36,737 nt of DNA from DATMXS01 sp035561355. GTDB lineage: Bacteria; Acidobacteriota; Terriglobia; Bryobacterales; Bryobacteraceae. The position numbers and the translations under genes are program-made. Under the pieces are notes generated by a model. The model was not told the DNA's origin. It ran no database searches and worked only from the letters and a program-made list of their open reading frames with translations. The stretch is from the NCBI GenBank assembly GCA_035561355.1, contig DATMXS010000278.1:1-36737 (forward strand), written 5' to 3'. Positions 28,605 to 36,737 of the stretch are shown here, piece by piece. Position 1 is the first letter of the stretch. Each line of letters opens with the position of its first letter.

Positions 28605-29918
28605 ATGATCAGTACAATGAGACGTTTGTTCCCTCGCGGGTTCGCCCGCTACTCTCTCGCCGCACTCTTAATGGCGCTCTGCTCCAGTAGCTTTGCCCAG
28701 AATCGTACGGACGCTGCCATGCCGCTGACCGAGCGCGCCTACCTCGCCAGCCGGGTATACGCTTCCCTGGTCAACTTCGCTCATGCTCAGGATCTACAGA
28801 ACACCGACGTGGATGCTGCCTACCGAAGCTATCTCGAGAAAGCCCTCGCGGGCGAGGACCGCTTCACTTTCAGCCGCGCCACCATGGAATTCCTCGCCGG
28901 AATGCACAACGGCCACACAATGTTCATGGATACCACCTTGATGCAGCACGGAGGCTCCCTGCCGTTTGCCGCCGCGTTCTCTGACGGCAAATGGGTCGTG
29001 ACCGCAAGCCGGATCGCGGAGCTCAAGCCCGGTGATGTCATCGAGAGTATCGACGCGGAGACCTTCGAACAGTTCTATCAGGGGCGTCGCCGCTTCATCT
29101 CCGCATCTACGGAGCAGTGGGCCCGCCACGCGCTGTTCGCGCAAATGCCTCCCATTACGCCCTATGCTCACTTTTTCCCCGAGCGGTTCTTCCTGGGCTT
29201 GGCAGGCGGCCGGAAAGTGTCCGTCGACCGCCGGCCGCCGCTCGACATGCCCATCACCGCCGCCGAGGGCCGCTGGCTGGATCCGGGCAAGGTAGCTTAT
29301 ATCCGCATCCCGTCCTTCATGCGCCCCGAGTTCCAGAAGCGCGCTCTTGAGCTCGTCCGCGACTTCCACAGCGCCGCTGTCCTGATCGTCGATGTCCGCG
29401 GCAACACCGGCGGCAGCACGCCACAGGATTTGACGTCGGCCCTGATGGACCGGCCCTATCGCTGGTGGACCGAGTCCACGCCCGTGGTTCTGCCCTACTT
29501 CCGCTTCCGGGCTTCGCAAGGCGAATGGCAATTCCAACCCTTTGAGCGTCCCGACTTGCTGTGGCGAAGTGCAGTGCGGCAGCCCTCGAAGGACACTTTC
29601 AAGGGCAAGCTCGCGCTGCTTGTCGATGCGGGCTGTCACTCCGCGTGCGAAGACTTCACCATGCCCTTCAAGGACAACCGCCGGGCCGTCCTGTTCGGCG
29701 CAACGACCGCGGGCAGCACCGGCCAGCCATACACTCTGGACCTGGGCAACGGCATGCTCGTACTGGTCGGAGCCAAGCGGGAGATGTTCCCCGACGGTTC
29801 ACCCTTCGAAGGCGTAGGCATCAAGCCGGATGTGGAGATCACGCCGACCGTGGAAAACATCCGCCAGGGAAGAGATGTTGTACTCGAAGCAGCCCGCACG
29901 CACCTGGGCGGCTCCTGA
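28605..29918 (+). CDS. S41-family peptidase (IRBP/tricorn-like), secreted
   Basis: This 437-residue protein begins MISTMRRLFPRGFARYSLAA, with a signal peptide probably cut after SSFA (residue 31). Then follow an N-terminal helical part with MHNGHTMF (100-107, matching the DGHT His motif of tricorn/IRBP-type S41 enzymes), IAELKPGDVIESIDAE (PDZ-like), VDVRGNTGGS (about 262-271), the Ser region GCHSACEDFTMPF (Ser346) and VLFGATTAGSTGQ. The Ser-Lys dyad enzymes have GTxTFGKG at the last site; here Lys is replaced by Ser, so a Ser-His tetrad mechanism is more likely. The end GIKPDVEITPTVENIRQGRDVVLEAA is typical of S41. AAGGAG is one base from ATG 28605 and 13 bases from ATG 28617, so the exact start is uncertain. 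It lies alone, after 215 bases with no gene. Confidence 0.9.
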   Translation: MISTMRRLFPRGFARYSLAALLMALCSSSFAQNRTDAAMPLTERAYLASRVYASLVNFAHAQDLQNTDVDAAYRSYLEKALAGEDRFTFSRATMEFLAGMHNGHTMFMDTTLMQHGGSLPFAAAFSDGKWVVTASRIAELKPGDVIESIDAETFEQFYQGRRRFISASTEQWARHALFAQMPPITPYAHFFPERFFLGLAGGRKVSVDRRPPLDMPITAAEGRWLDPGKVAYIRIPSFMRPEFQKRALELVRDFHSAAVLIVDVRGNTGGSTPQDLTSALMDRPYRWWTESTPVVLPYFRFRASQGEWQFQPFERPDLLWRSAVRQPSKDTFKGKLALLVDAGCHSACEDFTMPFKDNRRAVLFGATTAGSTGQPYTLDLGNGMLVLVGAKREMFPDGSPFEGVGIKPDVEITPTVENIRQGRDVVLEAARTHLGGS

Positions 29919-30149
29919 ACCAACGCATTCGTCGAACACTTCCTCAAGATCACGGACGCTATAGACTCGCATCGTGGCTCGGCCCGGGAACTGTCTGAGA
30001 GCACTTTCTGCCGCCGGATCCATCGCGAGTTGCTTTGGCCGCGCCACCGTCGATCCAACAATTCAACTCTGGGAGAAAATAGAGGAGAAGGCTGGATCTC
30101 ACAAACTCTCATCCACAATACCCATCCGCCAGCGAAAGGCTTCATCGCT

Positions 30150-31415
30150 ATGAGCAAAGCTTCCGCAGATTTGCTTGCAAACTTGGGCGGCCTGCTTCCC
30201 GATCTGGAGGCAGTCTACAAAGACCTGCATGCTCATCCCGAATTGTCGATGCAGGAAAAACGGACGGCTGCTCTTGCCGCGGACCGTCTTCGTGCTGCCG
30301 GCTATGAAGTGACCACTGGAATCGGAAACACCGGCGTCGTGGGTCTGTTGCGCAATGGCGAAGGGCCGATCGTCATGCTGCGCGCCGACATGGACGCGCT
30401 CCCGGTTCAGGAAGCCACGGGCCTTCCCTATGCCAGCAATGTGACGGCTAGTGACAGTACGGGGAAGACCGTGCCCGTCATGCACGCCTGCGGCCATGAC
30501 ATGCATGTGACCTGGCTCATCGGCGCGGCGACGCTGTTTGCGAAGACTCGAGATGCCTGGAAAGGGACCCTGATGCCCGTCTTCCAACCGGCAGAGGAGA
30601 CAGCAGCCGGAGCGCAGGCAATGATCGACGCTGGACTTTTCAAGCGCTTTCCTAAACCTGCTGTCGTGCTCGGGCAACACGTTATGGTGGGCTCCTCTGG
30701 CGTACTGAGCTCGCGCGCCGGGGTCGTCACTTCCGCTGGCGATAGCCTGCAAATCCGAATGTTCGGCCGGGGCGCCCACGGGTCCATGCCTGAGGCCAGC
30801 ATCGATCCCGTAGTCATGGCAGCGGCGACAGTGCTGCGGCTGCAGACCATCGTTTCCAGGGAGGTGGCGGCGAACGAGGCCGCGGTAGTCACGATCGGCG
30901 TGCTACATGCAGGCACGAAGGAAAACGTCATCCCGGACGAGGCGCTCATCAAGCTCAACGTTCGCACTTTCGACGAGGGCGTCCGTAAACGCGTGCTCGC
31001 TGCCATCGAACGCATCGTGAATGCCGAAGCCGCCGCGTCGGGCGCTCCCAAGAAACCAGAAATCACGCCTCTGGATCGTTATTCTCTTGTCACAAATGAT
31101 CCGGAAGCCACCAAGCGAGTGGGCGATGCATTTCGGCGCCACTTTCCTGCTGACCGTGTGCGGGAAACCAGGCCGACGACGGCGAGCGAGGACTTCGGAT
31201 CGTTCGGAGCCGAGTGGGGCGCGCCATCCGTGTTCTGGTTCGTCGGCGGTACTGATCCAGGCACCTACGCGAAAGCCGAGGGGGATGGCAAGGTCGGCGA
31301 CATCCCAACCAATCACAACCCGCGCTTCGCTCCGGTGATCCACCCGACTTTGGAAACAGGCGTGGAGGCGATGGTGATTGCTGCACAGGCCTGGCTATCG
31401 TCTGAGGCCAAATGA
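30150..31415 (+). CDS. M20-family amidohydrolase (hippurate hydrolase/IAA-amino-acid hydrolase type)
   Basis: This is a 421-residue di-metal hydrolase of the M20D group. It has MLRADMDALPVQEATGLPYA (76-95), HACGHDMH (112-119; Cys114 and His116 as metal ligands), FQPAEETAAGAQAMI with the catalytic Glu (about 149), GQHVM (His177), the dimerisation domain GRGAHGSMPEASIDPVVMAA, and the final EDFG and NHNPRFAP. It hydrolyses amide bonds of N-acyl amino acids or similar compounds. There is no signal peptide, so it is cytoplasmic. ATG 30150 gives the conserved start MSKASADLLANLGG; the open frame reaches back to 30030 but is not conserved. AAAGG precedes the ATG. The stop overlaps the TRIC-like gene by ATGA. 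Confidence 0.94.
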   Translation: MSKASADLLANLGGLLPDLEAVYKDLHAHPELSMQEKRTAALAADRLRAAGYEVTTGIGNTGVVGLLRNGEGPIVMLRADMDALPVQEATGLPYASNVTASDSTGKTVPVMHACGHDMHVTWLIGAATLFAKTRDAWKGTLMPVFQPAEETAAGAQAMIDAGLFKRFPKPAVVLGQHVMVGSSGVLSSRAGVVTSAGDSLQIRMFGRGAHGSMPEASIDPVVMAAATVLRLQTIVSREVAANEAAVVTIGVLHAGTKENVIPDEALIKLNVRTFDEGVRKRVLAAIERIVNAEAAASGAPKKPEITPLDRYSLVTNDPEATKRVGDAFRRHFPADRVRETRPTTASEDFGSFGAEWGAPSVFWFVGGTDPGTYAKAEGDGKVGDIPTNHNPRFAPVIHPTLETGVEAMVIAAQAWLSSEAK

Positions 31416-32098
31416 TCGTCGATGAACGCATCCTGGTGAGCACCCTGGTAGTCGCCTTCGATCTTGGCGGCACATTCGTTTTTGCGCTCAGCGGCGCGGC
31501 TGCCGGAGTGAAGCACAGGCTTGACCTCTTCGGGGTCCTGGTTTTGGCCTTCGCTGCGGGTAACTCGGGTGGGATCACCCGGGATGTACTGATAGGGGCG
31601 GTCCCTCCCGCCGCAATCAGCGATTGGCGATACATCGCTGTCTCGATCCTCGCCGGCCTGGTTACGTTCTATTGGTACGGAATCATCAACCGCTTGCGCA
31701 GCCCGGTGCTGGTGTTTGATGCCGCCGGATTGGCGCTCTTTGCGGTTTCCGGTGCGGGCAAGGCGCTTGCCTTTCACGCCGATCCGCTTGCGGCGACGCT
31801 GCTCGGAACGCTGACCGGAATCGGCGGCGGCATCGTCCGCGATGTGCTCGTAAGCGAGATCCCGACCGTGTTGCGCACCGAGCTTTACGCCGTCGCCGCC
31901 CTGATTGGCGCGGCTGTGGTGGTAACTGGAAGGATGCTGCATCTCCAGTCTGCAGTGGCGGCCCCAGCCGGCGCAGTCCTCTGCTTCGGACTCCGGTTAA
32001 TGGCCATCCGGCGCGGCTGGCAGCTTCCCACTCCCCGCTCTTTTAAACAACCGGATGCGGAGACAAACCATCGATCGACGGACAAGAACGTCGAGTAG
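31412..32098 (+). CDS. Trimeric intracellular cation channel (TRIC/UPF0126) family membrane protein
   Basis: This 228-residue protein has about seven hydrophobic helices and the internal duplication typical of the family: GNSGGITRDVLIG (residues about 50-62) and GIGGGIVRDVLVS (about 136-148), each a Gly-rich turn with an RD pair. It starts MIVDERILVSTLVVAFDLGG, followed by FVFALSGAAAGVKH, the common first repeat. Bacterial members form small cation-conducting trimers in the inner membrane; the actual ion or substrate is debated. The ATG overlaps the stop of the amidohydrolase gene by four bases, so the two are co-translated; the link between functions is not clear. The C-terminus ends in a charged tail after RRGWQLPTPRSF. 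Confidence 0.93.
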   Translation: MIVDERILVSTLVVAFDLGGTFVFALSGAAAGVKHRLDLFGVLVLAFAAGNSGGITRDVLIGAVPPAAISDWRYIAVSILAGLVTFYWYGIINRLRSPVLVFDAAGLALFAVSGAGKALAFHADPLAATLLGTLTGIGGGIVRDVLVSEIPTVLRTELYAVAALIGAAVVVTGRMLHLQSAVAAPAGAVLCFGLRLMAIRRGWQLPTPRSFKQPDAETNHRSTDKNVE

Positions 32099-32144
32099 GT
32101 TCCGACAAAGAGTGCAACTGTGCTCGCGTGCGGCGTGTGTTCGA

Positions 32145-32167
32145 CGCCCCTCGGAAGAACAGGGGCG
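32145..32167. terminator. Hairpin between convergent TRIC-like and small secreted-protein genes
   Basis: CGCCCCT (32145-32151) and AGGGGCG (32161-32167) form a perfect 7-bp stem with a 9-base loop in the 101-base convergent gap. There is no T-tract. The terminator role is inferred from position. Confidence 0.45.
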
Positions 32168-32199
32168 GAGGAGAACCTCATGACGCCCTAGTTAACTCC

Positions 32200-32613
32200 T
32201 CATCGAGTGCGGATCAACCTGAAATCACCCGATTGACCCGCCACGTCGTGCCACGTTCCCACGATTTCGTTTCTTGAAACGAGCTTCGCAGCCCAGACAG
32301 CGTAGTAGTCGCCCGATTTGTAGGTAACACTGATGACGGACGTAGTTCCTGCCGAAAACAAGGTGCCTTGATACGTCCCGGTGCCGCCGTAGGCGTATTT
32401 CCCGACAAAGCTGGAGCCGTCTTGCGACTTGAACACAATGTTGTACGTAGCCGTTTCAGCATCCTTGACGGCGCCGTCAAGCTGGCGGTCGAAGTGCGGA
32501 ACCCAAATGCCGTCCAGTGCTGAGGCGCTCGAAACCTTCAGCCCTTGCGCCACCGCTCCGGCGACCCCTAGGACAACTGCGCCGAATAGAACCAGCTTAT
32601 GTCGTAGCCGCAT
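32200..32613 (-). CDS. Small secreted protein of unknown function
   Basis: This 137-residue protein begins MRLRHKLVLFGAVVLGVAGA, a signal peptide probably cut near VAQ-GL (about 23). The mature part looks like beta strands rich in Tyr, Thr and Gly (TATYNIVFKSQDGSSFVGKY, GTYQGTLFSAGTTSVISVTY, GDYYAVWAAKLVSRNEIVGT) and begins ALDGIWVPHF. The pattern of strands with a W and GxW elements is reminiscent of lipocalin-like or small beta-barrel proteins of Acidobacteria, but I recognise no family. GGGAG precedes the ATG at correct spacing. The hemerythrin gene lies upstream on the same strand, separated by 172 bases. Confidence 0.8.
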   Translation of the reverse strand: MRLRHKLVLFGAVVLGVAGAVAQGLKVSSASALDGIWVPHFDRQLDGAVKDAETATYNIVFKSQDGSSFVGKYAYGGTGTYQGTLFSAGTTSVISVTYKSGDYYAVWAAKLVSRNEIVGTWHDVAGQSGDFRLIRTR

Positions 32614-32785
32614 AGAACTCCCTTCATTCTGACCTTTCAGGGCCTGCCGTATCTGTCACACGAACGGATGCTCAAGGGCGGCGCCTCCCGGTATGCGGTC
32701 CGCCGCCCCGCCCACTGAGCGGCAGCAAAAGCCCATGTCGATACGCCCACCGGTTCGCGCCATGGCCCATGCGCCGCCCTCCTTC

Positions 32786-33496
32786 TCATACCTCAGGCGT
32801 AAACTTCGCCAGGTCGTAGATCCCGAGCCGCTTCTCCAGATCAGCAACACGGCTGACGTTCTTCTCGAAACCGTCCGTGCCGAAGAGGTGGTTCTCTTTC
32901 TTCTCGAACTCCTCGCCGAGGGCATCGTACTCGTGCGGGGAGACGATCTTGCGGAATTCGGGAAACAGCACGGTGTCCTCGCGGGCTTCGTGCGGCTCGT
33001 ACATGCGCACGAACATGTCGAGGTAGCCCCGGAACGTTTCCTTCGAGGTCTTGATCTTCGGCGCCTGGAGGATTTTGTCGGTGACGATGCGGCCTTTCTG
33101 GTGCTGGTTGTCGAGCACGTTCACCAGGTCAACCAATCTGCCCGCTTTGCGAAAGCGAGGGAATAGGTACTCCTCTTCGAGTTTCTCGTGATAGTCCTCG
33201 ACGAACGTGCGGATCAGGTTCGCGGTGCCCACAACCACGTCGGGTGGGAAATCCTGGCTGGCGTCGAGGCGACGTATAACCTCGCGGTAAATGACCAGGC
33301 AACGGACCAAAACGCCGTGCTCACGCATGAGGTCTTCGTTGGGAGATACCTCTTCTTCCTTGTTCCCGCGCTTCGCCTCGCCCTCTCGCGGACCGGGGTT
33401 TCCCCAGAACGGTCGCTCGGCGAAGATCGCGCCGCTTCCAACCGCGGCCATCCCCCCGAGAAAGCTCCGGCGATGCGCAAGCAATCTGCCCGACAT
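32786..33496 (-). CDS. Tat-exported hemerythrin-domain protein
   Basis: This is a 236-residue protein. The N-terminus MSGRLLAHRRSFLGGMAAVG carries a twin-arginine motif (RRSFLG) and hydrophobic stretch, so export as a folded metalloprotein is likely. The hemerythrin/HHE four-helix domain spans about 54-185. Candidate di-iron ligands are His60 (MREHGVLVR), His103 and Glu107 (DYHEKLEEEYLFP), His132 (NQHQKGR), and His169 with Asp174 (YEPHEAREDTVLFPEF). Such proteins bind O2, NO or oxidants and may act in redox sensing or protection. Start ATG 33496 is favoured by AGGGGGG just upstream; the frame is open further upstream but has no further plausible start. The starts of this gene and the propeller gene are about 110 bases apart, divergently. 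Confidence 0.92.
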   Translation of the reverse strand: MSGRLLAHRRSFLGGMAAVGSGAIFAERPFWGNPGPREGEAKRGNKEEEVSPNEDLMREHGVLVRCLVIYREVIRRLDASQDFPPDVVVGTANLIRTFVEDYHEKLEEEYLFPRFRKAGRLVDLVNVLDNQHQKGRIVTDKILQAPKIKTSKETFRGYLDMFVRMYEPHEAREDTVLFPEFRKIVSPHEYDALGEEFEKKENHLFGTDGFEKNVSRVADLEKRLGIYDLAKFTPEV

Positions 33497-33605
33497 TGTC
33501 CCCCCCTCTCTTACAACCCGTCCTATCCCGATTGTCGCCCGACCGCGCTCCCGGCGGACGCCACCAAAATGGCCAAACGGAGGTGATTGGGTTACACTGC
33601 CCACG

Positions 33606-36600
33606 ATGCAGACTCGGGCATTGGCACGCGCGCAGCACGGGCAGACGGGGAGAAGATTCACGAGGCTGCACGCAATTCCAGTGCTCTTCCTTGCCCTGTG
33701 GCCACCGTCAGCAAGCTGTGCGGAGCGGTTCAATTCCGATCACGACGGCGCGAGGCGCGAAGGCGTTCGTCACATTCCAGCTGCCGGCGCCGCTCCGAAG
33801 ATTACTGCAGTTGTGAATGGCGCCAGTTTCCTGCCGCGGGTCGCGGCATCCACCTGGATCACGATCTGGGGCACGGACTTCTCCACGACTACGAGGACTT
33901 GGGGCACTTCGGACTTTGCGAACAATGATCTCCCGTCAGTGTTGGAAGGGGTCTCAGCCACCGTCAACGGCATGGCCGCCTATATTTCTTACGTCAGTCC
34001 CACCCAGCTCAACGTGCTGACTCCCGACGATCCGGCAACCGGCGAAGTGCAGGTGCAGGTCACGACTGCGAATGGCGCAAGCAACACATTCGCGGTGAAC
34101 AAGAGTCGGGTTTCACCAGCCTTCTTCCAATTCACGACGAAGTACGCGGCTGCCGTCCATGCCGGCGCCGTTCTGGTAGGCAGGGCGGGATTGATGACGG
34201 GCGCGAGTTTCGCCCCGGCCCAGCCGGGCGAAACCCTTATGCTGTTCGGCACAGGTTTCGGGCCGACCAATCCGCCGCTGCCGGCCAGCCAGTTGGTGAC
34301 GAAGGCGGCCCCGCTGGCCGAAACTCCCACGGTGACGATTGGCGGCAAACCGGCTACGGTGACCTTCGCGGGACTCAGCGGGTCGGGGCTGACTCAACTG
34401 AACGTGACAATTCCACCGGATCTGCCGGACGGCGATGCCTTGCTCGTCGCCCAGATCGCCGGGGCAGCCACCCAGCCCGATGTCTTCATCACGATCGGGC
34501 GGCCGTGGAAAATCATCGGACCCGGCGGCGGCGGTTCGATGTTTCATCCCACCATCAGCCCGCACGATCCAAACCTGGCCGTGCTCAGCTGCGACATGAC
34601 GGGCGCGTATATCACGAAGGACGGCGGGACCTCGTGGCGGGAGTTCAACCTGCGCACTACGGTGAGCGCGTTCGCGTTTGACCCGGTGCACCCGAACGTC
34701 GTCTACGCCGGCTCAGACGGCCTGTTCCGCTCGGACGATCGCGGCGAGACCTGGCGGCTTGTGTTTCCCGATCCTAAAATCACGCAAGAGCGGATGGTGG
34801 GGGATCACGCCGAGCATGCCTTCCACTCGACCGATCCGATCTGGCCCGGCGCCGGAGCCCAGGTACAAGCGATCCGCGTGGACCCGGACAATGCCGACCG
34901 CGTCTATGTTGCGATCGCGTGGTGGGGCGCTCCCCGGCTCTTCTACACGCTTGACGGAGGGAACACATGGCGCGCCTCCGCGACGCTTGGCAACCAAACG
35001 GTTTTGAATCTCTTTGTCGATCCCACGACGGGCCTGGACAGTCGGCGACTGGTCGTGGTGACGAATGCGAACGTCTACTCCGTGGACATCGGGACCGGTT
35101 CGAGCGGCGCCCTGGCCCCGCCCGCGACGGCGATCCGCGATGTGGCGGGAGCAAGGGACCCGGATTCCGGGGCCCTGGTGCTGTATGTCACCACCGCCGA
35201 GGGAGTCTGGAAATCGGGAGATGGAGGGCAGAGCTGGCAGACCATTCGCAGCCTGCAAGGCTTCGCGCCGGGCTACACCCGCATCACAGCCGCCGAACGG
35301 AATCCGCGAATTCTCTATGTTGGCGCGGACCCGGACCTTTCCTCGGGCTCCGAATACGGCATCCTGAAAAGCACGGATGGCGGGGAGACGTGGGCCTGGG
35401 TGCACCATGTCCAGAACTGGCGCGACCCCTCGAACAAGGTGCTGGGATGGCTGGACCGCGATCTGCCCGGATGGGCCGGCCCGCCTGCGTATGGTCTGAG
35501 CACCAACGCCACCGGCCAGGTCTTGTACGCAACCGACTCCGGCACGGCTTACCGCACTCTCGACGGCGGCGCCACATGGGCAGCAGTGTACTCTTCGGAA
35601 AGTTCCGACGGCGCCTCGACTTCGCGGGGCCTCGATGTAACCACCAGCTACGGCGTGCATTTCGACCCCTTTAACAAAGACCACCTGGCGATCTCCTACA
35701 CCGACGTGGGCCCTTTCCATTCGATCAACGGAGGAGCGAGCTGGAAACGAATCGCGAACGGCGCGCCCAAAGCGTGGGTGAACACATGTTACTGGCTGGA
35801 GTTCGACCCCGAAGTAAAGAACCGCGCCTGGTCGGTTTGGGGCGGCGCGCATGACCTGCCGCGCCCGAAGATGTTCAAACCATCTCTGGCAAAGTACTAT
35901 GTGGGCGGAGTGTGCCGGACGGACGATCCGAACATGCAGTGGCACTCGTGCAGCGCCGACCTGGGCGCCACCACGCACGTGATCGTGGACCCCAAAAGTC
36001 CGCCCGGCAGCCGCACCCTGTATGTAACGACGTTTGGGAATGCGGGCCTTGCCACCCCCGCAAAACCGGGCGGCGTGTTCAAATCTTCCGATGGCGGACT
36101 CACTTGGACGTTGAAGGCCGAGGGCATGGCCGCCGCCAACCGCAACGCCTGGCGCCTGGTGCAAGCCCCGGATGGAACGCTGTATGTCTTGATCGCGCGG
36201 GGCCTCGTTCCTGGAACGAGCACGCAGTTAGACGGGGCGATTTACAAATCCACCGATGGCGCCGAGCACTGGCAGCGGGTGACGCTGCCCGCAGGCGCGA
36301 ATGCTCCGAACGACATGGCCCTGGATCCCACAAACCCGAGCCGGATGTACCTCGCCTGCTGGCCGCGAACCGTAAATGGCGAGAACCAGAACGGAGGGCT
36401 CTTTATCACCGACGACGGCGGCGCGACATGGCGGCTGGCCTTCGATCAGAGCCCTCACGTCTACGGGGTGGCGCTCGACCCGGATGACCCGTCCACGGTG
36501 TTCATCAACACGTTTGAGGGCGCTGCGTACCGGTCAACCGACAGTGGCGCGACGTGGCAGAGGCTGGGAGGCTACAACTTCAAGTGGGGCCATCGCCCGG

Positions 36601-36713
36601 TGCCTGACCCGGTCAACAAAGGGTTGCTGTACCTGACCACCTTCGGCAGCAGTGTGTGGCACGGCCCCGCAACCGGCGTAACGGGTGCACTTGAGGACGT
36701 ATATCCGTTTTAG
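33606..36713 (+). CDS. Secreted protein: TIGR03437 (Solibacter-type) domain plus Asp-box beta-propeller, GH74/sialidase-like
   Basis: This is a 1035-residue protein. The start MQTRALARAQHGQTGRRFTR is followed by a hydrophobic stretch (LHAIPVLFLALWPPSASCA, about 21-39), a probable signal peptide. Residues about 65-296 form a TIGR03437 domain (VVNGASFLPRVAASTWITIW, YVSPTQLNVLTPDDPATGEV, MLFGTGFGPTNPPLPAS). The rest is a propeller with about eleven Asp boxes (for example TKDGGTSW, RSDDRGETW, TLDGGNTW, KSGDGGQSW, KSTDGGETW, ITDDGGATW). Its entry GPGGGGSMFHPTISPHDPNL and CDMTGAYITKDGG resembles the start of GH74 xyloglucanases (GGGG and TDIGGAY, the latter holding a catalytic Asp). A role in polysaccharide breakdown is possible, but HCF136-like or other non-enzymatic propellers are alternatives. 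The start is uncertain: a strong GGAGGTGAT (33579-33587) lies 18 bases upstream of the ATG. Confidence 0.88.
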   Translation: MQTRALARAQHGQTGRRFTRLHAIPVLFLALWPPSASCAERFNSDHDGARREGVRHIPAAGAAPKITAVVNGASFLPRVAASTWITIWGTDFSTTTRTWGTSDFANNDLPSVLEGVSATVNGMAAYISYVSPTQLNVLTPDDPATGEVQVQVTTANGASNTFAVNKSRVSPAFFQFTTKYAAAVHAGAVLVGRAGLMTGASFAPAQPGETLMLFGTGFGPTNPPLPASQLVTKAAPLAETPTVTIGGKPATVTFAGLSGSGLTQLNVTIPPDLPDGDALLVAQIAGAATQPDVFITIGRPWKIIGPGGGGSMFHPTISPHDPNLAVLSCDMTGAYITKDGGTSWREFNLRTTVSAFAFDPVHPNVVYAGSDGLFRSDDRGETWRLVFPDPKITQERMVGDHAEHAFHSTDPIWPGAGAQVQAIRVDPDNADRVYVAIAWWGAPRLFYTLDGGNTWRASATLGNQTVLNLFVDPTTGLDSRRLVVVTNANVYSVDIGTGSSGALAPPATAIRDVAGARDPDSGALVLYVTTAEGVWKSGDGGQSWQTIRSLQGFAPGYTRITAAERNPRILYVGADPDLSSGSEYGILKSTDGGETWAWVHHVQNWRDPSNKVLGWLDRDLPGWAGPPAYGLSTNATGQVLYATDSGTAYRTLDGGATWAAVYSSESSDGASTSRGLDVTTSYGVHFDPFNKDHLAISYTDVGPFHSINGGASWKRIANGAPKAWVNTCYWLEFDPEVKNRAWSVWGGAHDLPRPKMFKPSLAKYYVGGVCRTDDPNMQWHSCSADLGATTHVIVDPKSPPGSRTLYVTTFGNAGLATPAKPGGVFKSSDGGLTWTLKAEGMAAANRNAWRLVQAPDGTLYVLIARGLVPGTSTQLDGAIYKSTDGAEHWQRVTLPAGANAPNDMALDPTNPSRMYLACWPRTVNGENQNGGLFITDDGGATWRLAFDQSPHVYGVALDPDDPSTVFINTFEGAAYRSTDSGATWQRLGGYNFKWGHRPVPDPVNKGLLYLTTFGSSVWHGPATGVTGALEDVYPF

Positions 36714-36737
36714 GAGTGTTGCCGGCCGCCGATGAGT

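Noticed and set aside
30030..30149. N-terminal extension of the M20 amidohydrolase starting at TTG 30030
   Set aside because: The 40 extra codons carry no conserved family sequence, and the conserved N-terminus starts at ATG 30150.
33569..33586. A five-codon leader frame (MAKRR) ending in a strong GGAGGTGAT before the propeller gene
   Set aside because: It is too short to judge; the Shine-Dalgarno-like string may instead serve a non-ATG start of the propeller gene. No attenuator structure is seen.
34713..36164. A 483-codon minus-strand frame opposite the Asp-box propeller gene
   Set aside because: The plus strand carries repeated Asp boxes over the same region, so the minus frame is a shadow.

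Overview
The window looks like a chromosomal segment of a GC-rich soil Acidobacterium of the Solibacter/Bryobacter type. Four things visible in the sequence point there: two ABC permeases built like the acidobacterial duplicated permeases (ADOP), a very large Oar-like TonB-dependent receptor with a carboxypeptidase-regulatory N-terminus, a secreted protein carrying the Solibacter-type TIGR03437 domain, and many TPR and secreted proteins of unknown function. No RNA gene, CRISPR array, prophage, insertion sequence or transposase was seen. The taxonomic call is an inference from gene families.

Layout. 1-2124 (minus): a MacB/LolD-like ABC ATPase is followed, after a 584-base gap, by the N-terminal part of an ADOP permease. 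The gap holds a palindrome-ended repeat element (about 938-1362). 2254-2607 (plus): a small protein gene encodes three copies of LNPQPLPP at an exact 20-residue period and two copies of RGIIVVGG. Within each repeat set the peptide is identical while the codons differ. This is the strongest candidate for something undescribed. 2750-7357 (minus): a two-gene operon encodes pyruvate:ferredoxin oxidoreductase (nifJ) and a dihydroorotate-dehydrogenase-like flavoprotein; a terminator follows it. 7845-11099 (minus): the TonB-dependent receptor, with a terminator. 11324-12373 (minus): a membrane-anchored endonuclease/exonuclease/phosphatase-fold protein.

12508-18794: a sugar-metabolism neighbourhood. 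It contains an aldo/keto reductase (plus), a sugar-phosphate isomerase/epimerase and a Gfo/Idh/MocA dehydrogenase (minus, one operon). Divergent from these are a sodium:solute symporter, a 59-residue membrane protein and galactokinase (plus, tightly packed). The likely theme is uptake and first-step catabolism of sugars or polyols, but the substrate is not fixed by sequence.

18838-21849 (minus): a TPR lipoprotein is followed with zero gap by a CAAX-protease-related membrane protein of the type that accompanies exosortase/PEP-CTERM systems. No exosortase or PEP-CTERM protein is present here. 21979-24366 (plus): a complete ADOP permease that overlaps, tail to tail, a methyltransferase (24353-24967, minus). 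25040-26014: a fumarylacetoacetate-hydrolase-family enzyme. 26073-28389 (plus): three secreted proteins, one TPR and two helical unknowns, linked by ATGA overlaps. 28605-29918: an S41 peptidase. 30150-32098: an M20 amidohydrolase overlapping a TRIC/UPF0126 membrane protein. 32200-33496 (minus): a small secreted protein and a Tat-exported hemerythrin. 33606-36713 (plus): a secreted TIGR03437 plus Asp-box beta-propeller protein, possibly GH74-like.

Limits: all family assignments come from reading motifs, without database searches. Promoter calls are weak, and several start codons rest on Shine-Dalgarno spacing only.
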